From contig NC_134138.1 of NCBI RefSeq assembly GCF_033958435.1, positions 191,987,298-192,051,297 on the forward strand: DNA of 64,000 nt, read 5' to 3'. Positions 1-9,760 of this stretch are shown piece by piece (the first letter of the stretch is position 1; each line of letters opens with the position of its first letter). The notes below the pieces were generated by a model that made no database searches, was not told the origin of the DNA, and saw nothing but the letters and a program-made list of their open reading frames with translations. The translations under genes and the position numbers were made by a program. Source of the DNA: Carettochelys insculpta (Eukaryota; Chordata; Testudines; Carettochelyidae).

Positions 1-434
1 CCCATGGCATTCTCATAGCCAGCTTTGCAAGATATTCACATGCCAGATGTGCTTTCATATGTCCCTTCATGCTTCAGCCACCATCAGAGAGGACACTTGT
101 CCATGCTGACTAAAGGTTCTACCAGATAACTATCCAAAATTGTGTAGATCAATGCATGTTCAGTTTTATCATTTGAGTCAGAGGCCACCAGCAGAAGTGA
201 TCCTGGTTCTGTAGTTCCTGCATCAGACTGCTGCTCTTTAAAGATTTCTGAAGGCCTGCTCCACACCTCTTCCTCCTCATATTTTGGAAGGCACTTTGGA
301 ATCTGAAAGCTTGAGTCTTTAGAAATCTCACATTTGGTTCCTTCTTTGTGTTTAGTCAGATCTCCAGTGAAAGTGCTCATAAAATGAGTAACAAGTGCTA
401 GGTCATCATCTGAAACTACTATAACACGAAACAT
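1..434 (-). pseudogene. hAT transposase fragment, inverted part
   Basis: The minus strand has an open frame of 116 codons from 434 to 84. Beyond its stop, the frame continues towards position 1 with residues such as WWLKHEGTY. The translation reads like the RNase-H-fold and linker part of a ZBED-type hAT transposase (KCLPKYEEEEVW, then EHALIY and SMDKCPL). The next segment of the family, the C-terminal dimerisation region, lies on the opposite strand from 431, so the element was rearranged. Both orientations contain a version of the short stretch that includes AHLA.EYLA, so this is more than a simple inversion. Assignment is by motif recognition only. Confidence 0.6.
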
Positions 435-1017
435 AAATGTTTAGCATATCTGGTACCGAAATACCTTACAATGCCAGTGACAGAACTGCAATGGGAATTC
501 TTGTTCTCACTTTCAGGTGACATTGTAAATGAGAAGTGGGCAGCAATCTTTCCTGTGAATGTAAACAATTTTTTTTGTCTCAGTGGTTGACTGAGCAAGA
601 TGTAGGACTGAAAGGTTTATAGGTTCCAAAGTTTTACACTGTTTCTGTTTTTGAGTGCAATTACCTAACAAATATTCCACATTTGTAAGTAGCACTTTCG
701 CAGTAAACAGATTGCAATAGCCTACAGTATTTGTGTGAGGTGAAGTGAAAAATACTATGTTTGTTATTTTTACAGTGCAAATATTTATCAAAAATAATAA
801 TGTAAGTGAGCACTGTGCACATTGTGTTCTGTGTTGTAACTGAAGTTAATATATTTGAAAATGTAGAAAATGACCAAGTATATTCAATAAATTTCAGTTG
901 GGATTCTATTGTTTAATAGCGTGATTAAAATTACAATTAATTGTAGTTATTTTTAACCATTATTAATTTTATTTGAATTAATTGTGTGAGTTAACTGTAA
1001 TTAACTGATGGCCCTAC
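431..1017 (+). pseudogene. hAT transposase C-terminal (dimerisation) domain and 3' end
   Basis: In one plus-strand frame the sequence reads LAYLVPKYLTMPVTE, then FLFSLSGDIVNEKWAA and PVNVNNFFCLS before a stop near 590. This is the pattern of the hAT C-terminal dimerisation domain (SG.IV..KRA.L.P.NV..L). A 3' untranslated-like tail follows, ending in AT-rich degenerate ATTAA repeats near 930-1010 and GGCCCTA. The CERLF-type motif is damaged (QWEFLF). It abuts the inverted fragment at 1-434. Confidence 0.65.
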
Positions 1018-1479
1018 CTTGGTATATATCAGGGTAAATAGGTAGATTGCCATCCCTAGTATGTCTTCCAATTGTTTTGGGGAGATTGATGCTTTTAACT
1101 GCTGTATCACTTTCACTTTATTTGAATGAGGCTTCTTTTTCTCAGATGTGATCAACACAACTTATTTGTTCTACAGTGATATGCGTTTTGATATGATTCA
1201 GTTTTTGGTTGCACTTACTGACCAACGTTCCCTGTCAGCTGAGTGCTTGGGAGGCCTCCCAACTGAGATTCAGATGCTGTGCAGCTGAATTGCAGAGGAC
1301 GCACAGCTGCCCATCACCGACAGCATGTGCTTCTACTGGTGGTATGCATCCCCATATGTCTTGGTGCACATAATAAAATTTACTCCACCCATGAAGGGAA
1401 AGAAATTAGCAGGAACCCTGCTTATGGTAATGCAGCTTGCAAGTAGTGTCTTTGGTTTTTAAATTTCTCCTCTTAGGTA
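1018..1479. other. Uncharacterised stretch, possible interspersed repeat
   Basis: No supported gene. The part around 1100-1420 looks like a piece of an anonymous interspersed repeat, with a TTCTACTGGTGGTATGCATC core, but I cannot name its family. Confidence 0.3.
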
Positions 1480-1992
1480 CTCCCAGCTACACAAACATCC
1501 TTAATAGTGACATTGAAGCCTGTTAGTCCTTCTAGTAATTCGTACCCTATTTTCTCTTACCTCCTCTGCAGATGATACACCAGTGGGTATGCTTTTGAAG
1601 CGTCATTTTCCAAAAGGTGTTGAAAGTGGTTAACTTGCTTCTGTCTTTGACTACTCTGATCTGCCAGAATCCAGCCTGAGGATCTACTGCACTGAACACG
1701 TTTGCTGATGATAGCTTGTAAGTGATGTCCCACATTATTCCTTTGTTCAGGTCTCAAGGGTCTTTGTGCACCCAGATAGCTCCAATAACACTCTTTTCTA
1801 CTGCAACCATTGAACCATCCCCATGGTTCCTCCATCCTTCCAGTTACACTCAATAATTGCATACACTGGAGTTGCATCTCCACTGTGGGTCTTACAGTTA
1901 ATGGCAGTCCTCACACTGCATGTGCCAGCGGCACTGCATTTATAGACAGTTTGATTTTGAAATAGCCCAGTAGACATCCTATGCCTTCAAAC
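1480..1992 (-). pseudogene. Ty3/gypsy-type reverse transcriptase fragment (element 1)
   Basis: Read from 1992 downwards, the frame opens with FEGIGCL.GYFKI.L. and AVPLAHAV, the linker that precedes RT in gypsy pol. It continues with VHKDP*DLNKGIMW, then NVFSAVDPQAGFWQI and KLTTFNTFWK, which are RT blocks including the first catalytic Asp in VDPQAGFWQI. After a frameshift near 1590 it resumes as YELLEGLTGFNVTIKDV, where the second catalytic motif (normally DD) is KD. There is at least one internal stop (in DP*DL) and the element is truncated beyond about 1480. It is non-functional, and clearly a different lineage from the gypsy element at 3491-9756. Confidence 0.8.
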
Positions 1993-2004
1993 TTGTCAGG
2001 AAAT

Positions 2005-2330
2005 CTCTTCTTAATTCCCTATGATGTGAGATGTGCTTTTATGGATTTCACTCTCATTAGGATCTTTATTAAATTTAATGATTTTAAAGCGTTCAGTCCC
2101 AGGACTAGTTCTAATGGTGTGTTTATTATCGAGAAATATGGATTTTTGACATTTTCTTTTCTGCCAGCATTTAACTGCCTTTTCCCTGCTGTGTGGTATG
2201 GACACCCTTCGCGTTCAGCTAACACACTGATACACATGATAATACCATGCTGTGGACTAGCCTTTCATAATGTTTTCTCAGCGATCCAGTGTCAATTTTG
2301 AATTTTGTGGGTATGTTTTCTGGACCCATT
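2005..2330 (-). pseudogene. Ty3/gypsy-type aspartic protease remnant (element 1)
   Basis: The minus strand reads KFKIDTGSLRKH near 2300. IDTGS matches the aspartic protease active site (D-T/S-G). About 60 codons later, in another frame, it reads NPYFSI.NTPLELVLGLNAL, which resembles the ILGL.A motif at the end of retroviral-type proteases. Frames change at least once between the two. It lies directly upstream of the element 1 RT, as expected for a gag-pro-RT order. Confidence 0.65.
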
Positions 2331-2439
2331 AGTAGAGCTAAATATGCTTCATTGCTATCCTTTTTCCTCATTCTGTACTCTAGCCAAAAAAAATGCTGTC
2401 GCATTGTTGTGAAACTCCTCTTCTTCTCCAGTCGCATGC

Positions 2440-2620
2440 ATTGTATGCCCTATACTTTTGTGTTTGCCTATGTTGCAGCCTTATGCAAAATGATTTGCTC
2501 TGTGGTACTTTGTACGTCTCTTCCTTTCCAATGGGCATTCTGCTTGCTTTTCATGATGCAATCCACATCTGTTACAAACCCATTGTGTCTGTGCCTTTAT
2601 TGTACACTTCCTTTTTAATT
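2440..2620 (-). pseudogene. Gypsy gag zinc-knuckle remnant (element 1)
   Basis: On the minus strand, 2576-2535 encodes CNRCGLHHEKQAEC followed by P, and then NHFA and GC. This is the Cys/His pattern of a gypsy gag nucleocapsid knuckle, with spacing slightly off the standard CCHC. It is followed by the protease remnant. The gag sequence probably extends to about 3000, but nothing else in it is recognisable. Confidence 0.6.
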
Positions 2621-3490
2621 GCTGCACAGGGCTGGGGCCCTGCTATTGCTCCTTTTATTATGTGCACTTCATGTATTTCATTTGTTCTTTGCATGCATTT
2701 TGTGACTGGCTATTCTAATGGCTTTTTTACACCGTTAAATTCTCCTCCCTTAGTAGTTTTTCTACTATTTCTTTTGAGTTTGATCTCATTAAGATCTTGT
2801 CCTTCAACATGTCATCCCCATCTGTGGAAGCAGAGGCTTTTATTGTCAACTCACCAATTCATTTAGCAGGCCCCTTACTTCTCTCATAGAAAATTTTCCT
2901 TTGCAAGAAGGTATTTCTCCTTGGAAAACAATAGGCCTCAAATAGCTCAAAAAGCCTATCTACCTCAGAAAGCTTGCCATTACCTCAAGGCCTTTAAGCC
3001 CAATGCATATTAGAAAGTGAGAAGCTATCCCCCCCTCCCCCCCTGCCACCAACTCATTAACTCTGAATTTTTCCTACATAGTCCAATTCTCTACATTGCC
3101 TCCAGTTTCAAAGTCCCCACACAACACACTACTTGCATCATTCCATATGAAAGCCATTGTTACTTCGCTTTTACTTCAGACATCATGCATTGTCTCTGTT
3201 TAGGATGCTCAAAGGAATGGAGAGCCACACAAGACAGGTAAACCAGAGGCAATGCATGGGGGTGTGCACAGGATGACACATACCTTCCCCAACCCCATTG
3301 TTAGGCCCCCCACCTCTGGACTCACCATCAGCATTGTACTGCTTCTGGTGAGCCATAAACCAAACAGTGTTTACTGACAAGGCAGGGGTGTAGTCACTTC
3401 CTGTGCCTTTCTCTAAATGGCCAATGAATACAGTAGACTGACTAAATAACCTGTTTTCCTTGCCTTTTCCTTTAAAATAGCTAATACTAA
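2621..3490. other. No gene seen; probably rest of gypsy element 1 gag and flank
   Basis: There are short open frames on both strands but none with a recognisable domain. A C-rich run sits at 3028-3045. The stretch ends at the CTAA repeat that flanks the next LTR element. Confidence 0.4.
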
Positions 3491-3743
3491 TGTAACCCTT
3501 CTGCCGGAAGGAGTCGGCAGCAACTAGGTCCGGGTTCAACATCGAGGGGTTCCTTTTCACTCATCTCACATAGAACCGACTCGAGTCCCCACCCAGTAGA
3601 CTGGGAAATTCACACTACCCATCAGGCTTTGTTTGCACGGTATCACATATACACACCTTTGCATTCTCATGCAAGTGATCTCTAGGAGACACATTCCTCC
3701 CAGCCTTCAGCAATATTGACTTCCTGCTGGCATATTCGTTACA
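3491..3743 (-). repeat. 3' LTR of gypsy element 2
   Basis: The 253-bp segment starts TGTAACCC and ends CGTTACA on the plus strand, so both ends carry TGTAAC-type inverted termini (TG...CA). About 120 bp (3617-3743) is repeated directly at 9634-9756. A G-rich purine tract abuts its internal side. Confidence 0.8.
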
Positions 3744-3753
3744 TCTTCCCCCC
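3744..3753 (-). other. Polypurine tract
   Basis: The minus strand reads GGGGGGAAGA immediately before the LTR start TGTAAC. This is the expected position and composition of the plus-strand priming site of an LTR retrotransposon. Confidence 0.75.
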
Positions 3754-4417
3754 AGCTGAGAATTTGCCATCCCAGCAAATCACACTTCTGATTACACCAT
3801 CCATTTGCGTTCCCTTGTAAGGGTCTGAGAAAACCCACTATGGCTTCCACAAGTCTGTGCAACAGGTGTATTACATCCTCCCCAACCACTTCTGGTGCCT
3901 CGTAAATTAGTCTATGTGCAGGCTTTATAACTCTATCTTGCATATTGAGCATGGTCATAGCAGGGGCTGTGGGAGCCTGTTCTGAGGACAGGAGCAAGGG
4001 GGGCCTTCCCGAGGATACCCTTTGTACTGGCATAGGCCCTTGCATCTTTTGCTCATACCCAGGGATGTCCTGGGCAAAAACATCTCCGTCTGCTAATTGA
4101 GGTGTATCTACACATGCTTGGTTTTCCTCCAGACTATCTGTGAATGGAACAATTTCATCATCCCAGGCTAGTCTTGTTGTGGGAGGAGGGTTTCCAGCCA
4201 CAGGCCTAAACACTTCTGCCTTGTGATTAAGTGCTGAAGATTTTAAACTTTCTCCATGTTCCCTTGATAGGATCTGGGATCTCGTTCCCGTTCTAAGGTG
4301 CTCCATGGGGGCCACATCCTCTTCAGAGTCACTCTCAAAGGTGTTGGATAAGGGTAGATTAACTCCACAGTGCCCATTGCCCGTGTGGGACAGTAGATGT
4401 GGCCTTGCACTTTCTTT
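3754..4417 (-). pseudogene. C-terminal tail of gypsy pol
   Basis: A long open minus-strand frame (4315-3707) lies between the integrase C-terminal domain and the LTR and is in phase with the integrase tail at 4816-4418. The product is acidic and proline-rich with no recognised domain. It is placed by context only, as the poorly conserved end of pol. Confidence 0.5.
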
Positions 4418-5660
4418 TCACCCTGGTCTTGTGTCATAGTCCATCTCAGAAGGGGCACCAACCAATTTTCCCATGGACAGTAGGAGACTCCTTTGTACTG
4501 TCTTCATTGGCTCTGACCCACTCTCAGGTTTAATCTTATAGACAGGCAGCTCCCTCAGTCTTTCCACCACCCGGTAGGGTTTTGCCTTCCATCTATTAGC
4601 AATCTTGTGTTTTCCAGCAACACCTAGCTTTTGCAGCAGGACTCTGTCCCCAGGTTGGAGCTCCTGCAGGCACACTCTTGTGTCATACCAGTGTTTGTAA
4701 CAATCTGCGTTCTTGCGGGCAGCTGCTGTAGCCAAACGGTAGGCATTCTGCAGCTTTTCCCTTAGTTGGGAAACACACAGTAGATGCGTCTCATGGGTTT
4801 CTCCATTCTCTGACACCCCGAAGCATAGGTCTATGGGTAGTCTGGGTTCTCATCCCCACCAGCAAATATGGAGTGGCTCCAGAAGCGTCGTTCTTCGTGG
4901 AATTGTAGGCATGCACCAAAAAGGCAACATGTTGACTCCAGGATGCCTTCAGCTCTGGGTGCCACATCCCTAACTTACCCAACAGAGTTCAGTTAAATCA
5001 TTCTGGCTGAGGGTCACCTTGTGGGTGGTAAGGGGTTGTCCTGGACTTTTTTATTCCTGACACCTTCAGCACCTCCTTCAGGAGGTGACTCTCAAAGTCT
5101 CGCCCCTGGACAGAGTGTATCTGAATTGGGAGTCCAAACACTGAAAAATACTTTTCCCACAATACTGATGCTACGGCAGTGGCTTTCTGGGCATGTATGG
5201 GGTAGGCCTGAGACTACCAGGTATAGTGGTCAGTCACTAATAAGATATTTCCAATATTCTTCCTATCTGGTTCTAGAGACAAGAAATCAATGCATAGCAA
5301 CTCCAAGGGTTTGCTGGTCATGATGTTCTGCAGATAAGCTGCTCTAGTGGGCAGAGTTTTCCATTGAACACATTGCACACACGTCTCACATTTCCTGCTT
5401 ATATCCTCAGCCATCTGGGACCAATAGAACCTATTGAGGATAAGCTCAAGGGTTCTTCCCATACTCAAATGCCCAAAATCATCATGCAGTGCCCTTATGG
5501 CCAGGGCTCTGTACTCTGTTGGTAGTACCAGTTGTGTTTGTTGATTTTGCAGTGCATCTACTGTGACCCAGTGCAACACGCCTTGTACCAGTCTCAGTTT
5601 GTTCCACTCCCTCAATATTAATTTACTTTCAGGAGTGGAGGGAACAATGGTCATAGGGTT
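4418..5660 (-). pseudogene. Gypsy integrase with GPY/F-like C-terminal domain, broken
   Basis: Read from 5654 downwards, an HHCC zinc-binding region comes first (LHDDFGHLSMGRT, then RFYWSQMAEDI and CETCVQC). The catalytic core then follows: LLCIDFLSLE holds the first Asp and PYHPQGDPQPE holds the Glu. The second Asp position reads IHSVQGRDF, so that Asp is Val here. Stop codons follow PQPE and FN and also precede SQAYP. After a frameshift near 4800, the segment QPGDRVLLQKLGVAGKHKI, then RWKAKPYRVV and PVYKIKPESG, matches the C-terminal domain with the GPY/F-type signature. The enzyme would insert cDNA into the genome, but this copy cannot be active. Confidence 0.85.
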
Positions 5661-5669
5661 TTGCCCCTC

Positions 5670-6230
5670 TCATTTTGCAAGTAGGGTATCCCAGATGTCA
5701 GCATCTTGCAGCTGGGCTTTTTGCCAGTCCACAGCATTGAGCCTGGGTAATGGAGATTGGTCCAACAGAATATAGTTCACAGAGGCCGATGGCACACTCC
5801 CGGGTGGTAAACCCAGAGTTTCAGCAATACAACTCTCAGGGGCCTTGGACTTGTGATGATTTCCATTGCAAATGGCTCTCACTCCATCTAAAGGAATCTC
5901 AGCAATTTCTGATGGCTGTGGGCACCATGACAATGCATCAATGTTGCTTCTCTCAGATTGGTATTGTATGCTGAATTCGTAGCTGGTCAAGGCAGCCACC
6001 CATCTCTGCCCAGTAGCGTCCAGCTTAGCACTTGTCAATACATACGTCAATGGATTGTTGTCTGTCCATACTTGGAACTTAGCACCATACAGGTAGTCAC
6101 GAAACTTCTCAGTGATGGCCCAATTCAAGGCCAAGAACGCCAGCTTGTGGATGGGGTAATGAGTCTCACTGTCAGATAATCCTCAGCTGGCAAAGGCCAC
6201 AGGTCTACGTTTGCTGTCCACCTCTTGGTA
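5670..6230 (-). pseudogene. Gypsy RNase H domain
   Basis: This domain follows RT in the same phase. It includes VWTDNNPLTYVL, GQRWVAAL and the NIDALSWCPQ segment, which are typical of gypsy RNase H and its tether. The upstream FILHTDAS motif, with the first Asp, lies at the end of the RT frame, and stops at about 6231 and 6183 separate the two halves. The role is degradation of the RNA strand during reverse transcription. Confidence 0.85.
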
Positions 6231-7592
6231 TTAAACCAACCCTAAAACTTCCAAACTGGCATCAGTATGTAAAATAAAGGGTTTGTTTGGGTTGGCAAAC
6301 ACTAGTACTGGAGCATGAGTTAGGCAGTTAGTGATCTCTTGAAAAGCTCTCTCACACCTCTCATCCCATTGTGATCCAAAAAGCTCTAGAGGACCATGGC
6401 GCTTCTGCTCTGGAAGCCTGGAGGACCTCCACTTACCCCTGGTCTTAGTTTTGCTCTTGCTGAGTGGGTATCTGTGGGTGAGATCGTTCAGAGGCTTGAC
6501 AATGGTAGCATAATTCTTTATAAATCTACAGTAGTATCCACTAAAGCCTAGAAAGATTTTAAGTTCCCTGTAATTGTTGTGACGTGGCCATGCGACAAGT
6601 GCCTCTATTTTGTCTGGGTCAGTACTCACACCTTCCTGGGACACAATGTGACCCACATACTTCACCAATGTTCTACAGAACTGGCACTTGTCAATAGAAA
6701 GCTTCAATCCATAGGCTTCCAACCAGTCGAGGACCTTATGAAGTCTTTCTTCATGCTCCTCCAATGTTCTTCCAAATACAATCAGGTCATCCAAATAAAC
6801 CAAGACTTGCAGTAAGTTCATGTTTCCCACAACCTTCTCTGTTAGATGCTGGAATGTGGCTGGTGCCCCAGAAATCCCCTGAAGCATGCGTTCAAACTGA
6901 TAGAACCCTAACTGGCAGATGAAGGCTGTCTTCACTTTATCTTCTGCTCCCAGAGGAATCTGATACTATACACTTTGAAAGTCTGAAACTGAAAACCACT
7001 GGCTTCCCAGCAGGCAATCTAAAGCATCTTGAATCCGAGGCATAGTGTACTGGTCAACCATAGTATAGCTGTTTAGGGTGTGGTAGTCAATACATATCTG
7101 AATTTTCCCATTCTGTTTATGGACCACCACAATGGGTGAAGCGTATGGGCTGTGGGATTCTGTAATGATGCCATTCTCCACCAGCTCTTGAAGATGCTGT
7201 CGGACATCTTCCATTTCAGAAACGTCTGTCTTCCTAGATCTCTCCCAGAAAGGTCAAGAATGATGCAGTCTGATGTTATGCTTGACCCCTTTTGCACACC
7301 CCACATCCCACTCACATAGTAAGAATACCTTCGATCTCTCACAGAGCTTCTTCCTTAGCTGCGTCTTCCATTCCTCAGACAATGGTGACTCTCCAAAGTC
7401 AAATCTTCCTTGATCTATCATTGGGGCCTGAGTGCCACACTGAGGCCTTACCACCGATTCAGGTTCAAAAAGGTTGGCTATCTTTTGTCCTTCCTTCACA
7501 ACAATGTCATGACTTGTTTCATTAGCAATCAGTATAGTCACCTTTTCCTGGGCTTCAGCAGGTAAGACTATGACTCCACTGGGAACCAGCAT
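6231..7592 (-). pseudogene. Gypsy reverse transcriptase
   Basis: The frame from 7592 contains the pre-RT linker (FDFGESPLSEEWKTQL), then NGIITESHSPYASPIVVV, QICIDYHTLN, MPRIQDALDCL and GISGAPATFQHL. The YLDD catalytic motif is at about 6797-6786 and KCQFCRTLVKYVGHIVS follows. All of this is the canonical order of gypsy RT blocks. The frame holds phase throughout but has stop codons near 7254 and 6966. The thumb and connection region (FLGFSGYYCRFI) is present, followed by the start of RNase H (FILHTDAS). Confidence 0.92.
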
Positions 7593-8879
7593 TCCTTAAG
7601 GAGACCTGTTTCAACTGGCTGCTGTACTATAGCTAGAGTTCCTCCACTGCTTTTCAGCCAGGTACTCCTGGCGAGGACCTCTCCCTCTGTCCTTGCAGGC
7701 ACCACTAAAGGAGTTGTGCCCGCATACGTCAGAGCACCTATTGGTAGTTCAGGTGACTCCTGTTTAGCAGCCTCTATTTTCTTGTAGGCTTCAGCACAAA
7801 GTGTATGAATCATCAGGGTGCTCAGATACTGGTCCCTGGCCTGTCGTCTGCAGTATTCCGCCAGTACCTTAAAGAGATTGGAGTTGGTCCCTATTAGTAT
7901 GGACACATCAGAGATCCCCTTGGGGTCAGGGCATATGAAGGCAGCTGTGTCTACCTCCTCTTTTACCCCCGCCACTTGTTCTGAGAACTCTAGAGCCGTG
8001 TCTACACGTGCACACTACTTCGAAGTAGCGGCACTAACTTCGAAATAGCGCCCGTCACGGCTACACGTGTTGGGCGCTATTTCGATGTTAACATCGACGT
8101 TAGGCGGTGAGACGTCAAAGCCGCTAACCCCATGAGGGGATGGGAATAGTGCCCTACTTCGAAGTTGAACGTCGAAGTAGGGCACATGTAGACGATCCGC
8201 GTCCTGCAACATCGAAATAGCGGGGTCCGCCATGGTGGCCATCAGCTGAGGGGTTGCGAGACGTGCTCTCTCCAGCCCCTGCGGGGCTCTATGGTCACCG
8301 TGTGCAGCAGCCCTTAGCCCAGGGCTTCTGGCTGCTGCTGCTGCAGCTGGGGATCCATGCTGCATGCACAGGGTCTGCAACCAGTTGTCGGCTCTGTGGA
8401 TCTTGTGTTGTTTAGTGCAACTGTGTCTGGGAGGGGCCCTTTAAGGGAGCCGCTTGCTGTTGAGTCCGCCCTGTGACCCTGTCTGCAGCTGTTCCTGACA
8501 CCCTTATTTCGATGTGTGCTACTTTGGTGTGTAGGCGTTCCCTCGCAGCGCCTATTTCAATGTGGTGCTGCGCAACGTCGATGTTGAACGTCGACGTTGC
8601 CAGCCCTGGAGGACATGTAGATGTTATTCATCGAAATAGCCTATTTCGATGTCGCTACATCGAAATAAGCTACTTCGATGTAGGCTTCACATGTAGACGT
8701 AGCTTAGGTGCACTATAATATATCCCATGAAGAAGTATTAATTCATGCTGAGTCCACACAGACCGAGATCTGTCAGTGGTTGAATAGGCAGATGCCCAAG
8801 CATTCGTCGGTAGAATAACTGGAATATAATAGTCACTTGAGATCCTGTATCCAGCACAGCGCTACAGTCCATCCCTTCC
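7568..8879 (-). pseudogene. Gypsy protease and linker, split by a MITE
   Basis: The minus strand at 8879-8708 reads DCSAVLDTGSQVTIIF, a clear aspartic-protease active site (DTG). Reading is then interrupted by the MITE at 7994-8704 and resumes at 7993 with KGISDVSILIGTNSNLF, the ILIG.N motif expected near the protease C-terminus. A linker to RT follows. A frameshift near 7580 joins it to the RT frame. The TAG trinucleotide is duplicated on both sides of the MITE. Confidence 0.8.
7994..8704. mobile_element. Harbinger-type MITE, copy 1 (711 bp)
   Basis: The ends are inverted (AGCCGTGTCTACACGTG at left; the right end reverse-complements to AGCTACGTCTACATGTG). A TAG repeat at 7991-7993 and 8705-8707 fits the 3-bp TSD of PIF/Harbinger. 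Its left 280 bp match the right end of the autonomous element at 29296-33921 in reverse, and its right half matches that element's left end. It keeps a start codon plus about a dozen codons of the transposase (MDPQLQQQQPEALG then stop) on the minus strand. It encodes no complete protein. Confidence 0.9.
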
Positions 8880-9160
8880 ATCTTCACAGCAACAAAGGGT
8901 TCTGTGGCACCTTATAGACTAACAGAAAAGTTTTGAGCATGAGCTTTTGTGAGCTCAGACTCACTTCATCAGATGCTGGTCTTGGAAATCTTGCAGATTT
9001 CCTGCAGATTTCCATGACCAGCATCTGATGAAGTGAGTCTGTGCTCACGAAAGCTCATGCTCAAAACTTTTCTGTTAGTCTATAAGGTGCCACAGAACCC
9101 TTTGTTGCTGTTACAGATCCAGACTAACACGGCTATCCCGCCGATACTCTATCTTCACAG
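8880..9160. mobile_element. Foldback insertion with 10-bp direct repeats
   Basis: The 10-mer ATCTTCACAG occurs exactly at 8880-8889 and 9151-9160. Between them, arms at about 8891-8993 and 9004-9106 are inverted repeats of about 102 bp with only about three mismatches and a loop of about 10 bp. The right arm continues into AACACGGCTATCCCG and CCGATACT, which resembles the 3' end of an interspersed retroposon family. It is inserted within the gypsy element. The family is not identified. Confidence 0.75.
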
Positions 9161-9299
9161 TAACCTCCGCTCATGGCCCTATCAGTCCTGGCAGGATTGC
9201 AGTGGGTCAGTTTCTTTTAGGGGAGCCTCCAGGTTCTGCAAGCTTAGGCAGCTCCTTTTCCAAACTCTGTGGCTATTTCCCAACTTTTTTCCCCCAACT

Positions 9300-9480
9300 A
9301 ATCCTCAGCATCCCATAAACTAACCCAGGTTTTTTCTCATGTGGGCAGTTGGCCGCACTATGCCCATCTTGACCACACCAGTAGCACTCAAACCACCCCC
9401 CCCACCCCAAAAAACAAAACAAAACAAAACTATCCTCTCCTGCTTTCCAATGCTTTAAACCAGGGGAGCCCTGTGTAATC
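9300..9480 (-). pseudogene. Gypsy gag zinc knuckle (element 2)
   Basis: Minus-strand 9386-9345 encodes CYWCGQDGHSAANC, an exact CX2CX4HX4C nucleocapsid zinc knuckle. The surrounding gag frame is short and degenerate. A C-run and (AAAAC)n simple repeat at about 9393-9430 lies just upstream on the coding strand. Confidence 0.8.
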
Positions 9481-9633
9481 CATGTCTTATGCAGTTATGA
9501 TGACTGCCCTGTCCCCCACAATGACTTGGAGCATTGGTGAGATTTCACAACTCTTATACTGAGCGTTAGCATAAACTGTGATTTTACAACAATGTGTTTT
9601 CAATATACAAAATCTCATCGCTTCCTTGCTACC

Positions 9634-9756
9634 CATCAGACTTTGTTTGCAAGGTGTCACATATGCACACCTTTGCATTCTCATGCAAATGTCTCTGGGA
9701 GACACATTCCTCCCAGCCTTCAGCAGCATTAACTTCCTGCTGGCACATTCCTTACA
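9634..9756 (-). repeat. 5' LTR remnant of gypsy element 2
   Basis: About 120 bp match 3617-3743 directly, including the terminus (TTACA) and the block GAGACACATTCCTCCCAGCC. Below 9634 the similarity to the 3' LTR stops abruptly, so the downstream half of the LTR and the primer-binding site are missing or replaced. Confidence 0.75.
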
Positions 9757-9760
9757 CTAA

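Larger units (their letters stand above)
3491..9756 (-). mobile_element. Ty3/gypsy-type LTR retrotransposon (element 2), degenerate
   Basis: Reading on the minus strand, the order is LTR remnant (9756-9634), gag zinc knuckle, protease, RT, RNase H, integrase, C-terminal domain, polypurine tract and 3' LTR (3743-3491). A 4-bp CTAA repeat sits at 3487-3490 and 9757-9760, consistent with a target-site duplication. From 7592 to about 4983 the pol reading frame stays in one phase and is broken only by about ten stop codons, with frameshifts near 7580 and 4800. Only about 300 bp separates the LTR remnant from the zinc knuckle, so most of gag is missing. A Harbinger MITE (7994-8704) and a foldback insertion (8890-9150) are nested in it. 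Confidence 0.88.

Noticed and set aside
7994..8704. MITE 1 as the LTR or promoter of the gypsy element
   Set aside because: Its ends and TAG duplication show it is an independent insertion that splits the protease reading.
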